The notes under the pieces: generated by a model | What the model saw: the letters and a program-made list of their open reading frames with translations, nothing else | What the model was told of the DNA's origin: nothing | Databases searched by the model: none | Source of the DNA: Parabacteroides sp. An277 | GTDB lineage: Bacteria > Bacteroidota > Bacteroidia > Bacteroidales > Tannerellaceae | Reading direction: 5' to 3' | DNA length: 64,000 bases | Assembly (NCBI RefSeq): GCF_002159645.1 | Contig: NZ_NFJB01000005.1 | Span: forward strand, 59,344 to 123,343 | Shown: piece by piece, positions 34,507-44,109 of the stretch | How positions within the stretch are numbered: the stretch's first letter is position 1 | How the letters are laid out: each line of letters opens with the position of its first letter | Position numbers and translations under genes: made by a program

Positions 34507-35226
34507 ATGATCAATCAAAATGGGGGAGGATTCTTGAGCGGAATCCCCGTGGTAACGAAGAATCTTATTATTATTAATGTATTGATGTGGGTCGCCAGTC
34601 TGGTGCTTCCGCGCGTCGGCATCGACCTGACGAGCTGGTTGGGATTGCATTTCCCCGGAGCGAAAGACTTCTACGCCTTCCAGTTTATCACCTACATGTT
34701 TATGCACGATACGCACTCGTTTGCACACGTCTTCTTCAATATGTTTGCGGTCTACATGTTCGGCCGCGTGCTGGAACAAGTCTGGGGGCCCAAACGATTC
34801 CTGATCTTTTATATGGTGACGGGTATCGGCGCGGGGCTGGTCCAAGAGCTGACATGGATGTACGACCTGCGTGACGTCATGGCCGCACCGCAAGAGTTAA
34901 TCAACATCGGAGGCGGGCAAATCTTGGAGAAGGCAGACTTCTACAACCTGTTCGTGACGGTAGGTGCCTCCGGGGCGGTCTTCGGCATCTTGCTGGCCTT
35001 CGGGATGCTTTTCCCCAACGTGCCGCTCTACCTTATGTTCGTCCCGATACCTATCAAGGCGAAATACTTTGTGATATTCTACGGATTAGCCGAACTGACG
35101 CTGGGTGTAGCCAATTTCAGCGGCGACAGCGTGGCGCACTTCGCGCACTTGGGCGGGATGCTCTTCGGCTTTTTCATGATTCAATATTGGCGGAAGAAAG
35201 GAGTGAACAATGGGTTTTATTTCTGA
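34507..35226 (+). CDS. rhomboid-family intramembrane serine protease 1
   Basis: The 239-residue protein has about six membrane helices. The catalytic Ser is in VGASGAVFG and the catalytic His in HFAHLGGMLFG; the FNMFAVYMFG segment is also typical. Rhomboids cut membrane proteins inside the bilayer. A TTTG-N22-TACCTTTG promoter precedes it (34446-34479). It overlaps the second rhomboid gene by 17 bases. Confidence 0.92.
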   Translation: MINQNGGGFLSGIPVVTKNLIIINVLMWVASLVLPRVGIDLTSWLGLHFPGAKDFYAFQFITYMFMHDTHSFAHVFFNMFAVYMFGRVLEQVWGPKRFLIFYMVTGIGAGLVQELTWMYDLRDVMAAPQELINIGGGQILEKADFYNLFVTVGASGAVFGILLAFGMLFPNVPLYLMFVPIPIKAKYFVIFYGLAELTLGVANFSGDSVAHFAHLGGMLFGFFMIQYWRKKGVNNGFYF

Positions 35227-36091
35227 TATGCAACGCCGGTTCCAGGAAGGCGACCTGCTGACGCGCCTCTTGTTCGTGAACATCGGGGTATTCCTCCTGG
35301 TGCGTGTGGCCGATATCCTGCTGATGCTCTTCAACGGCAGCATCGAAACGTGGCTGCGCTACGTGGAGTTTCCCTCCTCGCCCACCCGCTTCCTCCTGCA
35401 ACCTTGGAGCATCCTGACGTATATGTTCCTGCACTACGACGTGCTGCACGTCCTGTTCAACATGCTCTGGCTGTATTGGTTCGGACAGATGTTTCTGCGC
35501 CATTTCGACGCACGCAAGCTTTTTGGCGTCTACCTGGCAGGCGGTATTTTCGGAGCGATATTCTTCATGCTCATCTATAATATCTTCCCTTATTACGCCC
35601 CGATGGCGGAATATAGCTATATGTTAGGTGCATCCGCTTCAGTCATGGCCGTCGTGTTCGGCGTCTCCTTTTATGCCAAAGAGGAAGAGGTGATGCTGTT
35701 CCTTATCGGGCGCATCAAGATATTCTATTTGGCGTTGTTCGTGCTCGTGCTCGATTTGCTATCCATTACCTCGACGAACGCAGGCGGGCATCTGGCTCAT
35801 ATCGGAGGTGCGCTGTTCGGCATTTGGTTTGCCTCGCGCATGCGGGCCGGGAAAGACATCACCCAAGCCCTGAACCGCATCGTAGACAAAATAGCCAACC
35901 TCTTCAAGCCCAAATATAAGCCGAAGATGAAAGTAACCTATACCCGTCCGGAAACAGACTACGATTACAACGCCCGCAAGCAGCGCGAAAATGCCGAAAT
36001 AGATGCCATCCTCGATAAACTCAAGCGCTCGGGCTACCAAAGTCTCTCCTCGGACGAGAAGAAGCAATTGTTTGACGCCAGCAAAAAGTAA
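35210..36091 (+). CDS. rhomboid-family intramembrane serine protease 2
   Basis: The 293-residue protein repeats the rhomboid plan: FNMLWLYWFGQMF, LGASASVMAVVFG (Ser) and GHLAHIGGALFG (His). It has an extra cytoplasmic tail rich in basic residues (KPKYKPKMKVTYTRPE) that its partner lacks. The 17-base overlap with the first rhomboid suggests coupled synthesis, perhaps of a hetero-oligomer. Confidence 0.92.
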   Translation: MGFISDMQRRFQEGDLLTRLLFVNIGVFLLVRVADILLMLFNGSIETWLRYVEFPSSPTRFLLQPWSILTYMFLHYDVLHVLFNMLWLYWFGQMFLRHFDARKLFGVYLAGGIFGAIFFMLIYNIFPYYAPMAEYSYMLGASASVMAVVFGVSFYAKEEEVMLFLIGRIKIFYLALFVLVLDLLSITSTNAGGHLAHIGGALFGIWFASRMRAGKDITQALNRIVDKIANLFKPKYKPKMKVTYTRPETDYDYNARKQRENAEIDAILDKLKRSGYQSLSSDEKKQLFDASKK

Positions 36092-36097
36092 AAAGCG

Positions 36098-37201
36098 ATG
36101 AAGGTATTGCGTTTCCTGTTTCGTTCGTTCTTCCTGACGGCCCACATCGGAGTGGCCATCCTCTTCCTCTTGTCGGCCGTATCAGACAGGATTTCGCCTG
36201 CCTCCTTTCCGCTTTTCGCCTATTTGGGGTTAGGTTTTCCCCTCTTTTGCTTATGCAACGTTGCGTTCACCATCTATTGGCTCTTCCTACACGAATGGCG
36301 GTTTATTTGGATTGGACTATTGGCGTTCGTATTAGGTTGGGAGCAGGTCAAGCTCTATTTCCCCGTCCATGCGCCCGTAGAGGAGATACCAAAGGAACAA
36401 ACCATCAAGCTCCTTACCTACAATATCATGTCGTTCGCTTACAAAGAACATACCCAAGCACACCCCAATCCGATAATTGAATACATTGCCCATTCAGACG
36501 CTGACATCGTTTGCCTGCAAGAATATGCCGAAGATACACATGCCAATTACCTGACCAAACGCAAAATATACCGCGCGTTAAAGATGTATCCGTATCGTTC
36601 GATTATCTACTTGACGAAAAGCAACCGGTTGCGTTCAGGCATTGCCGTCTTCTCCAAATTTCCCATCGAGAAAAGCCAACGAATTGAATACGATAGCGAG
36701 TTTAACGGTTCGTCCATGCACTTCATCCGCCTCCCGGGAGATAAAAAGCTGCTCTTGGTCAATAACCATTTGGAATCGTTCAAACTCACGACAGAAGACC
36801 GCACTCGTTATGCCTCGTTTCTGAAGGGTTCCGGTACCGAGGATTTGGAATACCTGAAAGGTTCGCTCCAGCAAAAATTAGGTACCGCTTTCAAGATTCG
36901 GGCCGCCCAAGCTCAGAAAGTGGCTGAAGTAGTACAAAAGACCGAAAGCGATTACGTAATCGTATGTGGAGATTTCAACGACACGCCCATTTCATACGCA
37001 CACCATACGCTCCAACAAGGATTGGTAGATGCCTTTTCCGAATCAGGGCGCGGCATGGGTATTTCCTACCATCAGAATTGTTTCTGGTTTCGTATAGACC
37101 ATGTCTTGCACTCTAAGAACATGAAATCATTGAATTGCACGGTCGACGATATAGCCGATTCCGACCATTACCCTGTTTGGTGTTATTTACAATTGAAATG
37201 A
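36098..37201 (+). CDS. membrane-anchored endonuclease/exonuclease/phosphatase-family protein
   Basis: The 367-residue protein has about three N-terminal membrane helices (residues 10-90) followed by an EEP domain: LLTYNIMSF, IVCLQEYAED, VCGDFNDTPISY and DHVLHS...SDHYPVW, the metal and catalytic residues. Substrates of membrane EEP proteins may be phospholipids, nucleotides or nucleic acid; none is indicated. It follows the rhomboid pair by six bases. Confidence 0.85.
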   Translation: MKVLRFLFRSFFLTAHIGVAILFLLSAVSDRISPASFPLFAYLGLGFPLFCLCNVAFTIYWLFLHEWRFIWIGLLAFVLGWEQVKLYFPVHAPVEEIPKEQTIKLLTYNIMSFAYKEHTQAHPNPIIEYIAHSDADIVCLQEYAEDTHANYLTKRKIYRALKMYPYRSIIYLTKSNRLRSGIAVFSKFPIEKSQRIEYDSEFNGSSMHFIRLPGDKKLLLVNNHLESFKLTTEDRTRYASFLKGSGTEDLEYLKGSLQQKLGTAFKIRAAQAQKVAEVVQKTESDYVIVCGDFNDTPISYAHHTLQQGLVDAFSESGRGMGISYHQNCFWFRIDHVLHSKNMKSLNCTVDDIADSDHYPVWCYLQLK

Positions 37202-37269
37202 ACGGGGATTATAGGCATATTCCTCTCTATTTATCGTTATATTTGCAGAAAATTTAAGGCTCAATCAAT

Positions 37270-39489
37270 ATGTTCCGGTTTCTACTATTTTTCTGGTTCT
37301 TTTCCCTCTCTTGCACTTATGGACAAATAACTCATGGAGGACAACCTTTACCCTTTTCCCTGACACGAAGTACGTCGGTGGATTTCTTTGAAGAGATGCC
37401 CGCTTTTGATGTCGCAGAGCAATTACGGCTGGATTCGCTGGAATATGGGAGCTTACGGGCATCGAATCGTTTCGCGTATAAGTTCATGACAGACCTTACG
37501 CCGGCTAATTCCGGCCTAAATTATACCTTGGCAAATGGGACAAAAGTATGGCGTGTCGGGATTTATTCACCCGGAGCTCGTTCGTTAAACCTTTTGTTCA
37601 CAGAATATGAATTACCGGAAGGAGCCAGTCTTTTCCTTTACGATGCCCAGCAACATCAAGTACGAGGCGCTTTCAATAACCAAAATAATTCGGAGCGCGG
37701 TATCTTGCCCGTATCGCCCATTGCTGGAGAACGCATCATCGTAGAATACCAAGAGCCTGCCCACGCGACGTTTCATGCCCGGCTCCGGATTGGCGAGGTG
37801 AACCATGCCTATCGCGATTTGCCTCGTTTAGCAGAACCGGCTTCCGAACCTTATTATTCTGTGTCATGTATTCCATCACTGGCTTGTTCGGTAGCAGAAG
37901 GAGATCCGTATGCAGAGATTGGAAAGAGTGTAGTAGAATTGATTATTGACGGCATGTACTATTGTACAGGATCGATGGTAAACAACACCTCGCAGGACGG
38001 AACACCCTATCTCCTGACGGCATCGCATTGCCTGAACCGAAATTTTTCGCTCCAAAATCCGGATTATGAAGAAATCGCGGGGCGCATCGTCGCTTTCTTC
38101 AACTATGAAAGTCCGACTTGCTCTTCTACAATGCGAGGCACAGAAGAAATGAGCTTAGCCTCTGCCTATTGCCGGGCAGTTTACGAACGGACGGACCTCG
38201 CCTTGTTGGAGTTTCAAGACATGCCGCCTGTCTATTACCGTCCTTTTTATGCAGGATGGAATGCCACCGAGACACATACAGCACCTTATGTTTGCATCCA
38301 GCATCCGCAAGGAACAACCAAACGTTTCAGCCTCACGAATAGTATTGAACGGCGCGATGTGCAAATCGCCGAACAAACCTTCGATGAGAATAGCTTCTGG
38401 TATGTGACAGATTGGGAGACTGGTTGCACGGCCGGAGGTTCTTCCGGTTCTCCCCTTTTCGATGCAGAGCAGCGTATTGTAGGTGTCCTTACGGGTGGAA
38501 ATTCTTCCTGTACTTCGCCTTCGGATGATTTCTACTATGCCCTGGTAGCCGCTTGGGAACCTTCTCAAGAATCAAACGAGCAATTAAAATATTGGCTAAC
38601 AACTGAAGATAAACAGGCGACTATGTGCAACGGACTGAACCCTTATGGCCAATCCGCAGCTATTCGTCTAAGTAATATCCTGGATAACGGATGGCAGGAA
38701 AACATAGAAGCGACACGCGATGCGAATAACGACCCGCTTTTCGGACTCAACGAAACAGGAACTACCGAATATGCCGAACAATACATGCTCCCTACACCCG
38801 CTATCCTTTACGGTTGCTACTTGGTTACACCCGCTATTTCAAGCCGCACTTATCCCGAAGTGGAAATCTGCGTGTATAGCGGAAACGAACAACCTGAAAC
38901 TTTGCTTGCATCCCAACGCTTCTCGCCTCAAATTCAATATATAGATAATGAAGAAATCACCTGGGGAGAAAAACCGCTTACCCGTAGCCAAGAACATTTT
39001 GTTGCGTTTGACGAACCCATTCCCCTATCCGAGAATCTTTTCGTAAGTTATCGGATAAATAACGAAAACACCTTCTTCTGTGTCTACAACATACCACAAG
39101 GCGAAACTACGGCCAATACTGCTTGGCTTCGCGTAGACGATACATGGACGCCAGCTACACAACATCCTGCAGGTGGTTTCGCGACTTCGCTTTTCATCGA
39201 CCCTATCTTAGTTTATAGCGACGGACGATTAACCGCCAATGAATTGCTCCCGGTTTCCAACGAATTCCTCTTCTCCGAGCCACACACACATACGCTCCAT
39301 ATTTATTTAACCGACGAAATCCACACCGCAGAGTTCACCCTCTATTCCATGCGAGGCGAACAGCTCGACCGGCAAATTATATCAAACGGGCAGGCGACGT
39401 TCTCCTATCCGCAACTTTCCACCGGTATTTACATCGTGAACCTGCAAATAAATGGTGAGCGAAAAAGCAAGAAAGTCGTTTTTCATTAA
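37270..39489 (+). CDS. secreted trypsin-like serine protease with T9SS C-terminal signal
   Basis: The 739-residue protein has a signal peptide (MFRFLLFFWFFSLSCTYGQ) and a propeptide-like region with a beta-sandwich pattern. The protease domain has His in LLTASHCL, Asp in RTDLALLEF and Ser in AGGSSGSPLF. The last 75 residues form a type A sorting domain (FTLYSMRGEQLD...LSTGIYIVNLQ...SKKVVFH), which sends proteins through the type IX secretion system. It resembles lysyl/arginyl endopeptidases. A TATATTTG -7 box is at 37238-37245. Confidence 0.9.
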   Translation: MFRFLLFFWFFSLSCTYGQITHGGQPLPFSLTRSTSVDFFEEMPAFDVAEQLRLDSLEYGSLRASNRFAYKFMTDLTPANSGLNYTLANGTKVWRVGIYSPGARSLNLLFTEYELPEGASLFLYDAQQHQVRGAFNNQNNSERGILPVSPIAGERIIVEYQEPAHATFHARLRIGEVNHAYRDLPRLAEPASEPYYSVSCIPSLACSVAEGDPYAEIGKSVVELIIDGMYYCTGSMVNNTSQDGTPYLLTASHCLNRNFSLQNPDYEEIAGRIVAFFNYESPTCSSTMRGTEEMSLASAYCRAVYERTDLALLEFQDMPPVYYRPFYAGWNATETHTAPYVCIQHPQGTTKRFSLTNSIERRDVQIAEQTFDENSFWYVTDWETGCTAGGSSGSPLFDAEQRIVGVLTGGNSSCTSPSDDFYYALVAAWEPSQESNEQLKYWLTTEDKQATMCNGLNPYGQSAAIRLSNILDNGWQENIEATRDANNDPLFGLNETGTTEYAEQYMLPTPAILYGCYLVTPAISSRTYPEVEICVYSGNEQPETLLASQRFSPQIQYIDNEEITWGEKPLTRSQEHFVAFDEPIPLSENLFVSYRINNENTFFCVYNIPQGETTANTAWLRVDDTWTPATQHPAGGFATSLFIDPILVYSDGRLTANELLPVSNEFLFSEPHTHTLHIYLTDEIHTAEFTLYSMRGEQLDRQIISNGQATFSYPQLSTGIYIVNLQINGERKSKKVVFH

Positions 39490-39569
39490 TACATTCATAA
39501 AAACAAAAGGCAAGACCCTTCAGAGGATAGTAAAAATCCAATGGAAGAAATAAGTATCTTTCGATTACA

Positions 39570-39622
39570 AATATAACGAGATTCATTTCTAATTCTCGTT
39601 ATATTCTCCTCCAAATATAACG
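39570..39622. promoter_or_regulatory. operator-like repeats upstream of the cysteine synthase gene
   Basis: AATATAACGAGA (39570-39581) and TCTCGTTATATT (39594-39605) are a perfect 12-bp inverted repeat. AAATATAACGA recurs at 39613-39623, just before the -7 box TACCTTTG (39632-39639). The layout suits a repressor or sulfur-responsive regulator. Confidence 0.6.
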
Positions 39623-39669
39623 ACTTTTCCCTACCTTTGCCTTGGTATATCTTTTAAATCAATACGGCA

Positions 39670-40587
39670 ATGGATATTAAACGGAATTTGATAGAGACGA
39701 TTGGGCATACGCCTTTAGTGCGGATGGAGCGGATAGCGGTACCCTATCAGGCGGTAGCGGAAATTGTGGCGAAGGTGGAGCGTTTTAATCCGGGCGGAAG
39801 CGTGAAAGACCGGGCTGCACTGGGAATGATTCAAGAGGCAGAACAGGACGGTTCCTTATCTCCAGGCGGAACGATTATCGAACCAACGAGCGGAAATACG
39901 GGTGTCGGATTGGCTTGGATTGCCCGGTTGAAGGGGTATCGGGTGGTATTGACGATGCCGGAAAGCATGAGTCTCGAACGACGGAAATTACTACAAGCGT
40001 CAGGAGCCGAATTGATACTTACGCCGGCTTCGGAAGGAATGACAGGAGCTATCCGTCGGGCAGAAGAGCTTCACCAACAGACACCGGGAAGCATTATCTT
40101 GGGACAATTCGAGAATCCGGCGAATCCTCGGGCACACGAAACGACAACGGCCGAGGAGATTTGGCAAGATACGGATGGAAAGGTGGATGTATTCGTCGCC
40201 ACGGTCGGGACAGGCGGTACACTCACAGGGACGGCCCGCGGATTGAAACGGCATCATCCGTCGATACGCATCGTAGCGGTCGAGCCGGCTTCCTCTCCCG
40301 TACTTTCGGGCGGAAAGGCAGGTAAGCACGCCATTCAAGGCATCGGAGCAGGATTTGTCCCGCAGAACTATGACGCGACATGGGTGGATGAAGTGATTAC
40401 AATTACGGATGAGGAGGCTTTCCGCACGATGCGTGAGTTGGCATCGATGGAAGGTTTGCTGGTCGGCATCTCGTCGGGAGCGGCGATGGCGGCAGCTCTT
40501 CAAGTGGGACAACGAACTGAATACAAAGGGAAACGCATTGTCGTACTCCTACCCGATACGGGTGAACGTTATCTTTCTCTTTGGTGA
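39670..40587 (+). CDS. cysK: cysteine synthase (O-acetylserine sulfhydrylase)
   Basis: The 305-residue PLP enzyme has the lysine motif [12 protein letters not shown] near residue 44, the substrate loop [12 protein letters not shown], the phosphate loop [12 protein letters not shown] and [11 protein letters not shown]. It makes cysteine from O-acetylserine and sulfide. CysK and CysM cannot be separated safely; length and sequence favour the CysK/CysM group of anaerobes. Confidence 0.92.
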   Translation: MDIKRNLIETIGHTPLVRMERIAVPYQAVAEIVAKVERFNPGGSVKDRAALGMIQEAEQDGSLSPGGTIIEPTSGNTGVGLAWIARLKGYRVVLTMPESMSLERRKLLQASGAELILTPASEGMTGAIRRAEELHQQTPGSIILGQFENPANPRAHETTTAEEIWQDTDGKVDVFVATVGTGGTLTGTARGLKRHHPSIRIVAVEPASSPVLSGGKAGKHAIQGIGAGFVPQNYDATWVDEVITITDEEAFRTMRELASMEGLLVGISSGAAMAAALQVGQRTEYKGKRIVVLLPDTGERYLSLW

Positions 40588-40650
40588 TTCATCCATTTCA
40601 AGGCGATAGATTAAAAATTATACACTATCTTTGCACAAAACGATAGCTTT

Positions 40651-41229
40651 ATGAAACGAATTCATTTATTTTTATTGGCATTATTTTGCCTCATGGCGCT
40701 TCCGGCGCAAGCCCAATTCAAATGGGGCGTAAAAGGAGGCATGAACATTTCAAGTATTCATTTCTCGGATTTGCCCGAGACTTTCTCGTCGAGTAACGTG
40801 ACAGGTTTCCACGTGGGACCCATGATTGAGTTGATGGCTCCGTACGTAGGATTAGGTTTCGATGCAGCCATCCTCTATTCGCAAACAGGCGTGGAAATGG
40901 GTGTGCAAGAAATTAAAAACGATTATCTCGACATCCCTGTACACCTGAAATGGAAGTTTGGGCTTCCGGTGGTGAAAATCTATGCCGCAGCAGGTCCGTT
41001 CGTCGGATTCCGGTTAGGAGGAGATAAGATTTGGAACGTGTTGTCGGATCAGATTTCGTCGAAGAGCTTTAGCGCGGGTTTGGATTTCGGCGCGGGCGTC
41101 GAATTGTTCCGGCTGATACAAGTGGGTGTCAATTACCAGCTGGGCTTGACAAACAATTACAGCCTCAAACAACTGGATTTAGGAGGTAAGAATCGCGGAT
41201 GGCAAATCTCGGCGGCTCTCCTTTTCTGA
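40651..41229 (+). CDS. outer-membrane beta-barrel protein (PorT-like)
   Basis: The 192-residue protein has a signal peptide (MKRIHLFLLALFCLMALPAQAQ). A barrel of alternating strands begins FKWGVKGGMNISSIHF and ends in aromatic-terminated strands (WQISAALLF). This matches the small porin-like family often annotated OMP_b-brl_2. Its role is unknown. The -7 box TATCTTTG is at 40626-40633. Confidence 0.82.
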   Translation: MKRIHLFLLALFCLMALPAQAQFKWGVKGGMNISSIHFSDLPETFSSSNVTGFHVGPMIELMAPYVGLGFDAAILYSQTGVEMGVQEIKNDYLDIPVHLKWKFGLPVVKIYAAAGPFVGFRLGGDKIWNVLSDQISSKSFSAGLDFGAGVELFRLIQVGVNYQLGLTNNYSLKQLDLGGKNRGWQISAALLF

Positions 41230-41323
41230 AATTAAACCAATAAGAACACGGAGGCACAGAGTCATTGCGTTTTCCATATAAATACGCTGTGGCTCTGTGT
41301 TTTTCATTCTACCTTTTGCGAAT

Positions 41324-43792
41324 ATGCCATTTGCCAACATCATTCTTCCACTTCCGTTAGAAAATAAATACACGTACCGCATCCCGGCTGATTTGGAGAA
41401 GAGCGTCACGACGGGTTGCCGGGTGATTGTTCATTTCGGTGCCAAACATTTTTATACAGGTATCGTCGCGGAGGTCATGGATCGTCCGCCTTCCGAAGAG
41501 ATGGAGTATAAGGAGATTTACGCCCTCTTGGACGCTGCCCCCATCCTTCGTCGTCCGCAACTTCGTTTTTGGCAATGGATTGCTTCGTATTACCTCTGCC
41601 AATTGGGGGATGTATATAAGGCGGCCTTGCCTTCGGGACTCAAATTGGAAAGCGAAACGACGGTGGCCCTTCATCCGGATTTCGAAGCAGAGGCTCCGTT
41701 GAAACCGACCGAGCAGGCCGTGCTCGATGCCTTCGGGGCTTTGCCTACGAAACTCACCGCCTCCGAACTGGCGCGCAAGACGGGGCTTCGCAATATCCTG
41801 CCTATCCTCTCTTCGCTGATGGCAAAAGGGGCTATCCTGGTGGGGGAAGAATTGCGCAAGGGTTTTACACGCAAGACGGAGACATACGTCCGCCTCTCTC
41901 CGAAATGGACCTCAGACGCGGCTTTGCGGGAGGCTTTCCTCCTCCTCCACCGTTCGCCCAAGCAGGAACAGTTGCTTCTCCATTTCCTGGATTTGAGCCA
42001 AACGTTGAATCCGGCGTTGGCGAAAGAACTCTCCAAAAAGGAATTGCTCGAATCGGAAGGAGGAAATACGGCCGTGTTGAACAACCTCGTGAAGCGCGGC
42101 ATCCTCGAATACTACGAAAAAGAAATCAGTCGCTTGCAACGCCACGTCTGCCGGGTGCAGGAGTTGAATCCGCTCACCGACGCGCAACAGGCGGCTTACG
42201 GACAAGTGCTCGACGCCTTCCGGCTGCATGAGACTTGTCTCCTCCACGGCGCGACCTCGTCGGGAAAGACCGAATTGTATATCCACCTGATCGCGCAAGT
42301 GCTCCGCGGCGGGCGGCAAGTGCTTTACCTCCTGCCGGAGATTGCCATCACGACCCAAATCACCGAGCGGTTGGCGCGTGTCTTTGGCGACCAACTCTTG
42401 GTTTATCATTCCAAATTCTCGGACAACGAGCGGGTGGAGGTCTGGAACCGGCTCCTGCACGATGGGAGTCCTCGCGTCGTCCTCGGCGTGCGCTCCTCGC
42501 TCTTCCTCCCGTTCAAAGACTTGGGATTGATTATCGTCGACGAAGAGCACGAAGGCAGTTACAAGCAGCAAGACCCGGCTCCGCGCTATCATGCCCGCAA
42601 CGCGGCCCTCGTCCTCGCGAACATGCACGGCGGGAAGACGCTCCTCGGCTCGGCGACTCCTTCGCTCGATTCCTATTTCAATGCCCTCTCGGGCAAATTC
42701 GGCCTCGTGGAACTGAAAGAGCGTTACGGCGGCGCGCTTCCTCCGGAGATGCTGATTGTCGATACGAAAGAGATGAAGCGGAAGAAACTCATGAAGCACC
42801 CGCTCTTCTCTCCGCCCCTCCTCGCGGAAATAGAGCGGACGCTCGCGGCGGGCGAACAGGTCATCCTCTTCCAAAACCGGCGTGGCTTTGCCCCAATGAT
42901 GGAGTGCAAGGCTTGCGGATGGGTGCCTCGTTGCGCGAATTGCGACGTGAGCATGACCTACCACAAGCGGCAGGGCCTCCTCGTCTGCCATTATTGCGGA
43001 TACAGCCTCCGTCCGCCTCAGCAGTGCCCGGCGTGCGGCACGGACGATTTCCAACTCTTTGGCTTCGGGACGGAAAAGGTAGAGGAAGAGGCGCAGGCTC
43101 TTTTCCCCAGCGCCCGCATCGTCCGCATGGACCTCGATACCACCCGCACCCGCACGGCCTACGAGCGCATCATCCACGACTTCGAACAGCAGCGGACCGA
43201 CATCTTGATTGGCACGCAGATGATTTCCAAGGGGCTGGACTTCGCGCACGTGGGCGTCGTGGGCATCCTCCATGCCGACGGACTCATGAACTACCCCGAC
43301 TTCCGAGCCTACGAGCGTGCCTTCCAGCTCATGGTGCAGGTGAGCGGGCGCGCCGGGCGGCGAGACAAGCGGGGGAAGGTGGTCCTCCAGACTTCCCAGC
43401 CGGAGCATCCGCTCATCCAACTGGTCGCGCAGGGTGCCTACCGGGAGATGGCGGACGGACAACTCGCCGAGCGCAGCCAGTTCCGCTACCCGCCCTACTA
43501 TCGCCTCATCATCCTGGTACTCCGCAGCCGGCACGAGCCGCTGGTGCACGACCTGGCTCGCATCCACGCCGAGCAGCTCCGCACGCTCCTGGGCGACCGC
43601 GTCCTGGGGCCCGTCACGCCGCCCGTCGCGTTCGTGCAATCCCTCCACATCCGCCAGATTGTCTTGAAGATTGAAATCACAGCCGCCATCCAGCCCGTGC
43701 GCGACCTCCTCCTCCGCGCTGCCCAAGAGACTGCCGCCCGCTATCCGGACTTCCGCAAGCTCCTCCTCCATTACGACGTGGACCCCTATTGA
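41324..43792 (+). CDS. priA: primosomal protein N', PriA helicase
   Basis: From ATG 41324 (MPFANIILPLPLENKYTYRIP) the protein has 822 residues. It has the 3'-DNA-binding domain, Walker A HGATSSGKTELY, DEEHEGSYKQ, the zinc-binding cysteines CKACGWVPRCANCDVSM and CHYCGYSLRPPQQCPACG, and VSGRAGRRDKRGKV. PriA restarts stalled forks. The second half is richer in G and C than its neighbours and creates long antisense frames that are not genes. Confidence 0.95.
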   Translation: MPFANIILPLPLENKYTYRIPADLEKSVTTGCRVIVHFGAKHFYTGIVAEVMDRPPSEEMEYKEIYALLDAAPILRRPQLRFWQWIASYYLCQLGDVYKAALPSGLKLESETTVALHPDFEAEAPLKPTEQAVLDAFGALPTKLTASELARKTGLRNILPILSSLMAKGAILVGEELRKGFTRKTETYVRLSPKWTSDAALREAFLLLHRSPKQEQLLLHFLDLSQTLNPALAKELSKKELLESEGGNTAVLNNLVKRGILEYYEKEISRLQRHVCRVQELNPLTDAQQAAYGQVLDAFRLHETCLLHGATSSGKTELYIHLIAQVLRGGRQVLYLLPEIAITTQITERLARVFGDQLLVYHSKFSDNERVEVWNRLLHDGSPRVVLGVRSSLFLPFKDLGLIIVDEEHEGSYKQQDPAPRYHARNAALVLANMHGGKTLLGSATPSLDSYFNALSGKFGLVELKERYGGALPPEMLIVDTKEMKRKKLMKHPLFSPPLLAEIERTLAAGEQVILFQNRRGFAPMMECKACGWVPRCANCDVSMTYHKRQGLLVCHYCGYSLRPPQQCPACGTDDFQLFGFGTEKVEEEAQALFPSARIVRMDLDTTRTRTAYERIIHDFEQQRTDILIGTQMISKGLDFAHVGVVGILHADGLMNYPDFRAYERAFQLMVQVSGRAGRRDKRGKVVLQTSQPEHPLIQLVAQGAYREMADGQLAERSQFRYPPYYRLIILVLRSRHEPLVHDLARIHAEQLRTLLGDRVLGPVTPPVAFVQSLHIRQIVLKIEITAAIQPVRDLLLRAAQETAARYPDFRKLLLHYDVDPY

Positions 43793-44109
43793 CAATGGAG
43801 AATTGACAATGGACAATGGACAGTTTCCCCGTTCGTAGGGGGCTGTGTCAAAATGCTATCTGAAAAGCTCCCCTGCTCATAGGGGAGCTCCCCGAAGGGG
43901 TGAGGGGTTATTGTTTATTATGAGAGATTTAACCCCTCAGTCTCAGCTATCGCTTCGCCAGCTCCCCTACGAGCAGGGGAGCTTTTCAGATAGTATTTTG
44001 ATACCCACTCTCATGAATCTAAAAAAATCGAATACAAAAAAGGGCGGACACCCAGGTCCGCCCCTACAAGCATATTCATTGTCAATTGTCAATTCTCAAT
44101 TGTCCATTA
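43789..44109. repeat. composite inverted-repeat element between convergent genes
   Basis: Ends made of GACAATGG/GAATTGACAAT-type words (43789-43822) face TTGTCAATTCTCAATTGTC (44077-44106). Inside, 43856-43889 and 43960-43993 are reverse complements over 34 bp with one mismatch, enclosing TGAGGGGTTA/TAACCCCTCA. A further hairpin GGGCGGAC/GTCCGCCC is at 44042-44063. The element reaches both flanking stop codons and contains no gene. It may be a MITE-like repeat or a bidirectional terminator. Confidence 0.75.

Noticed and set aside
41912..43816. A 634-codon open frame antisense to priA and a 479-codon frame in another phase (42235-43674)
   Set aside because: Both arise from the G+C-rich codon use of priA. 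The translations are low-complexity (Arg, Ala, Pro rich) with no domain, while the priA frame carries all helicase and zinc motifs.
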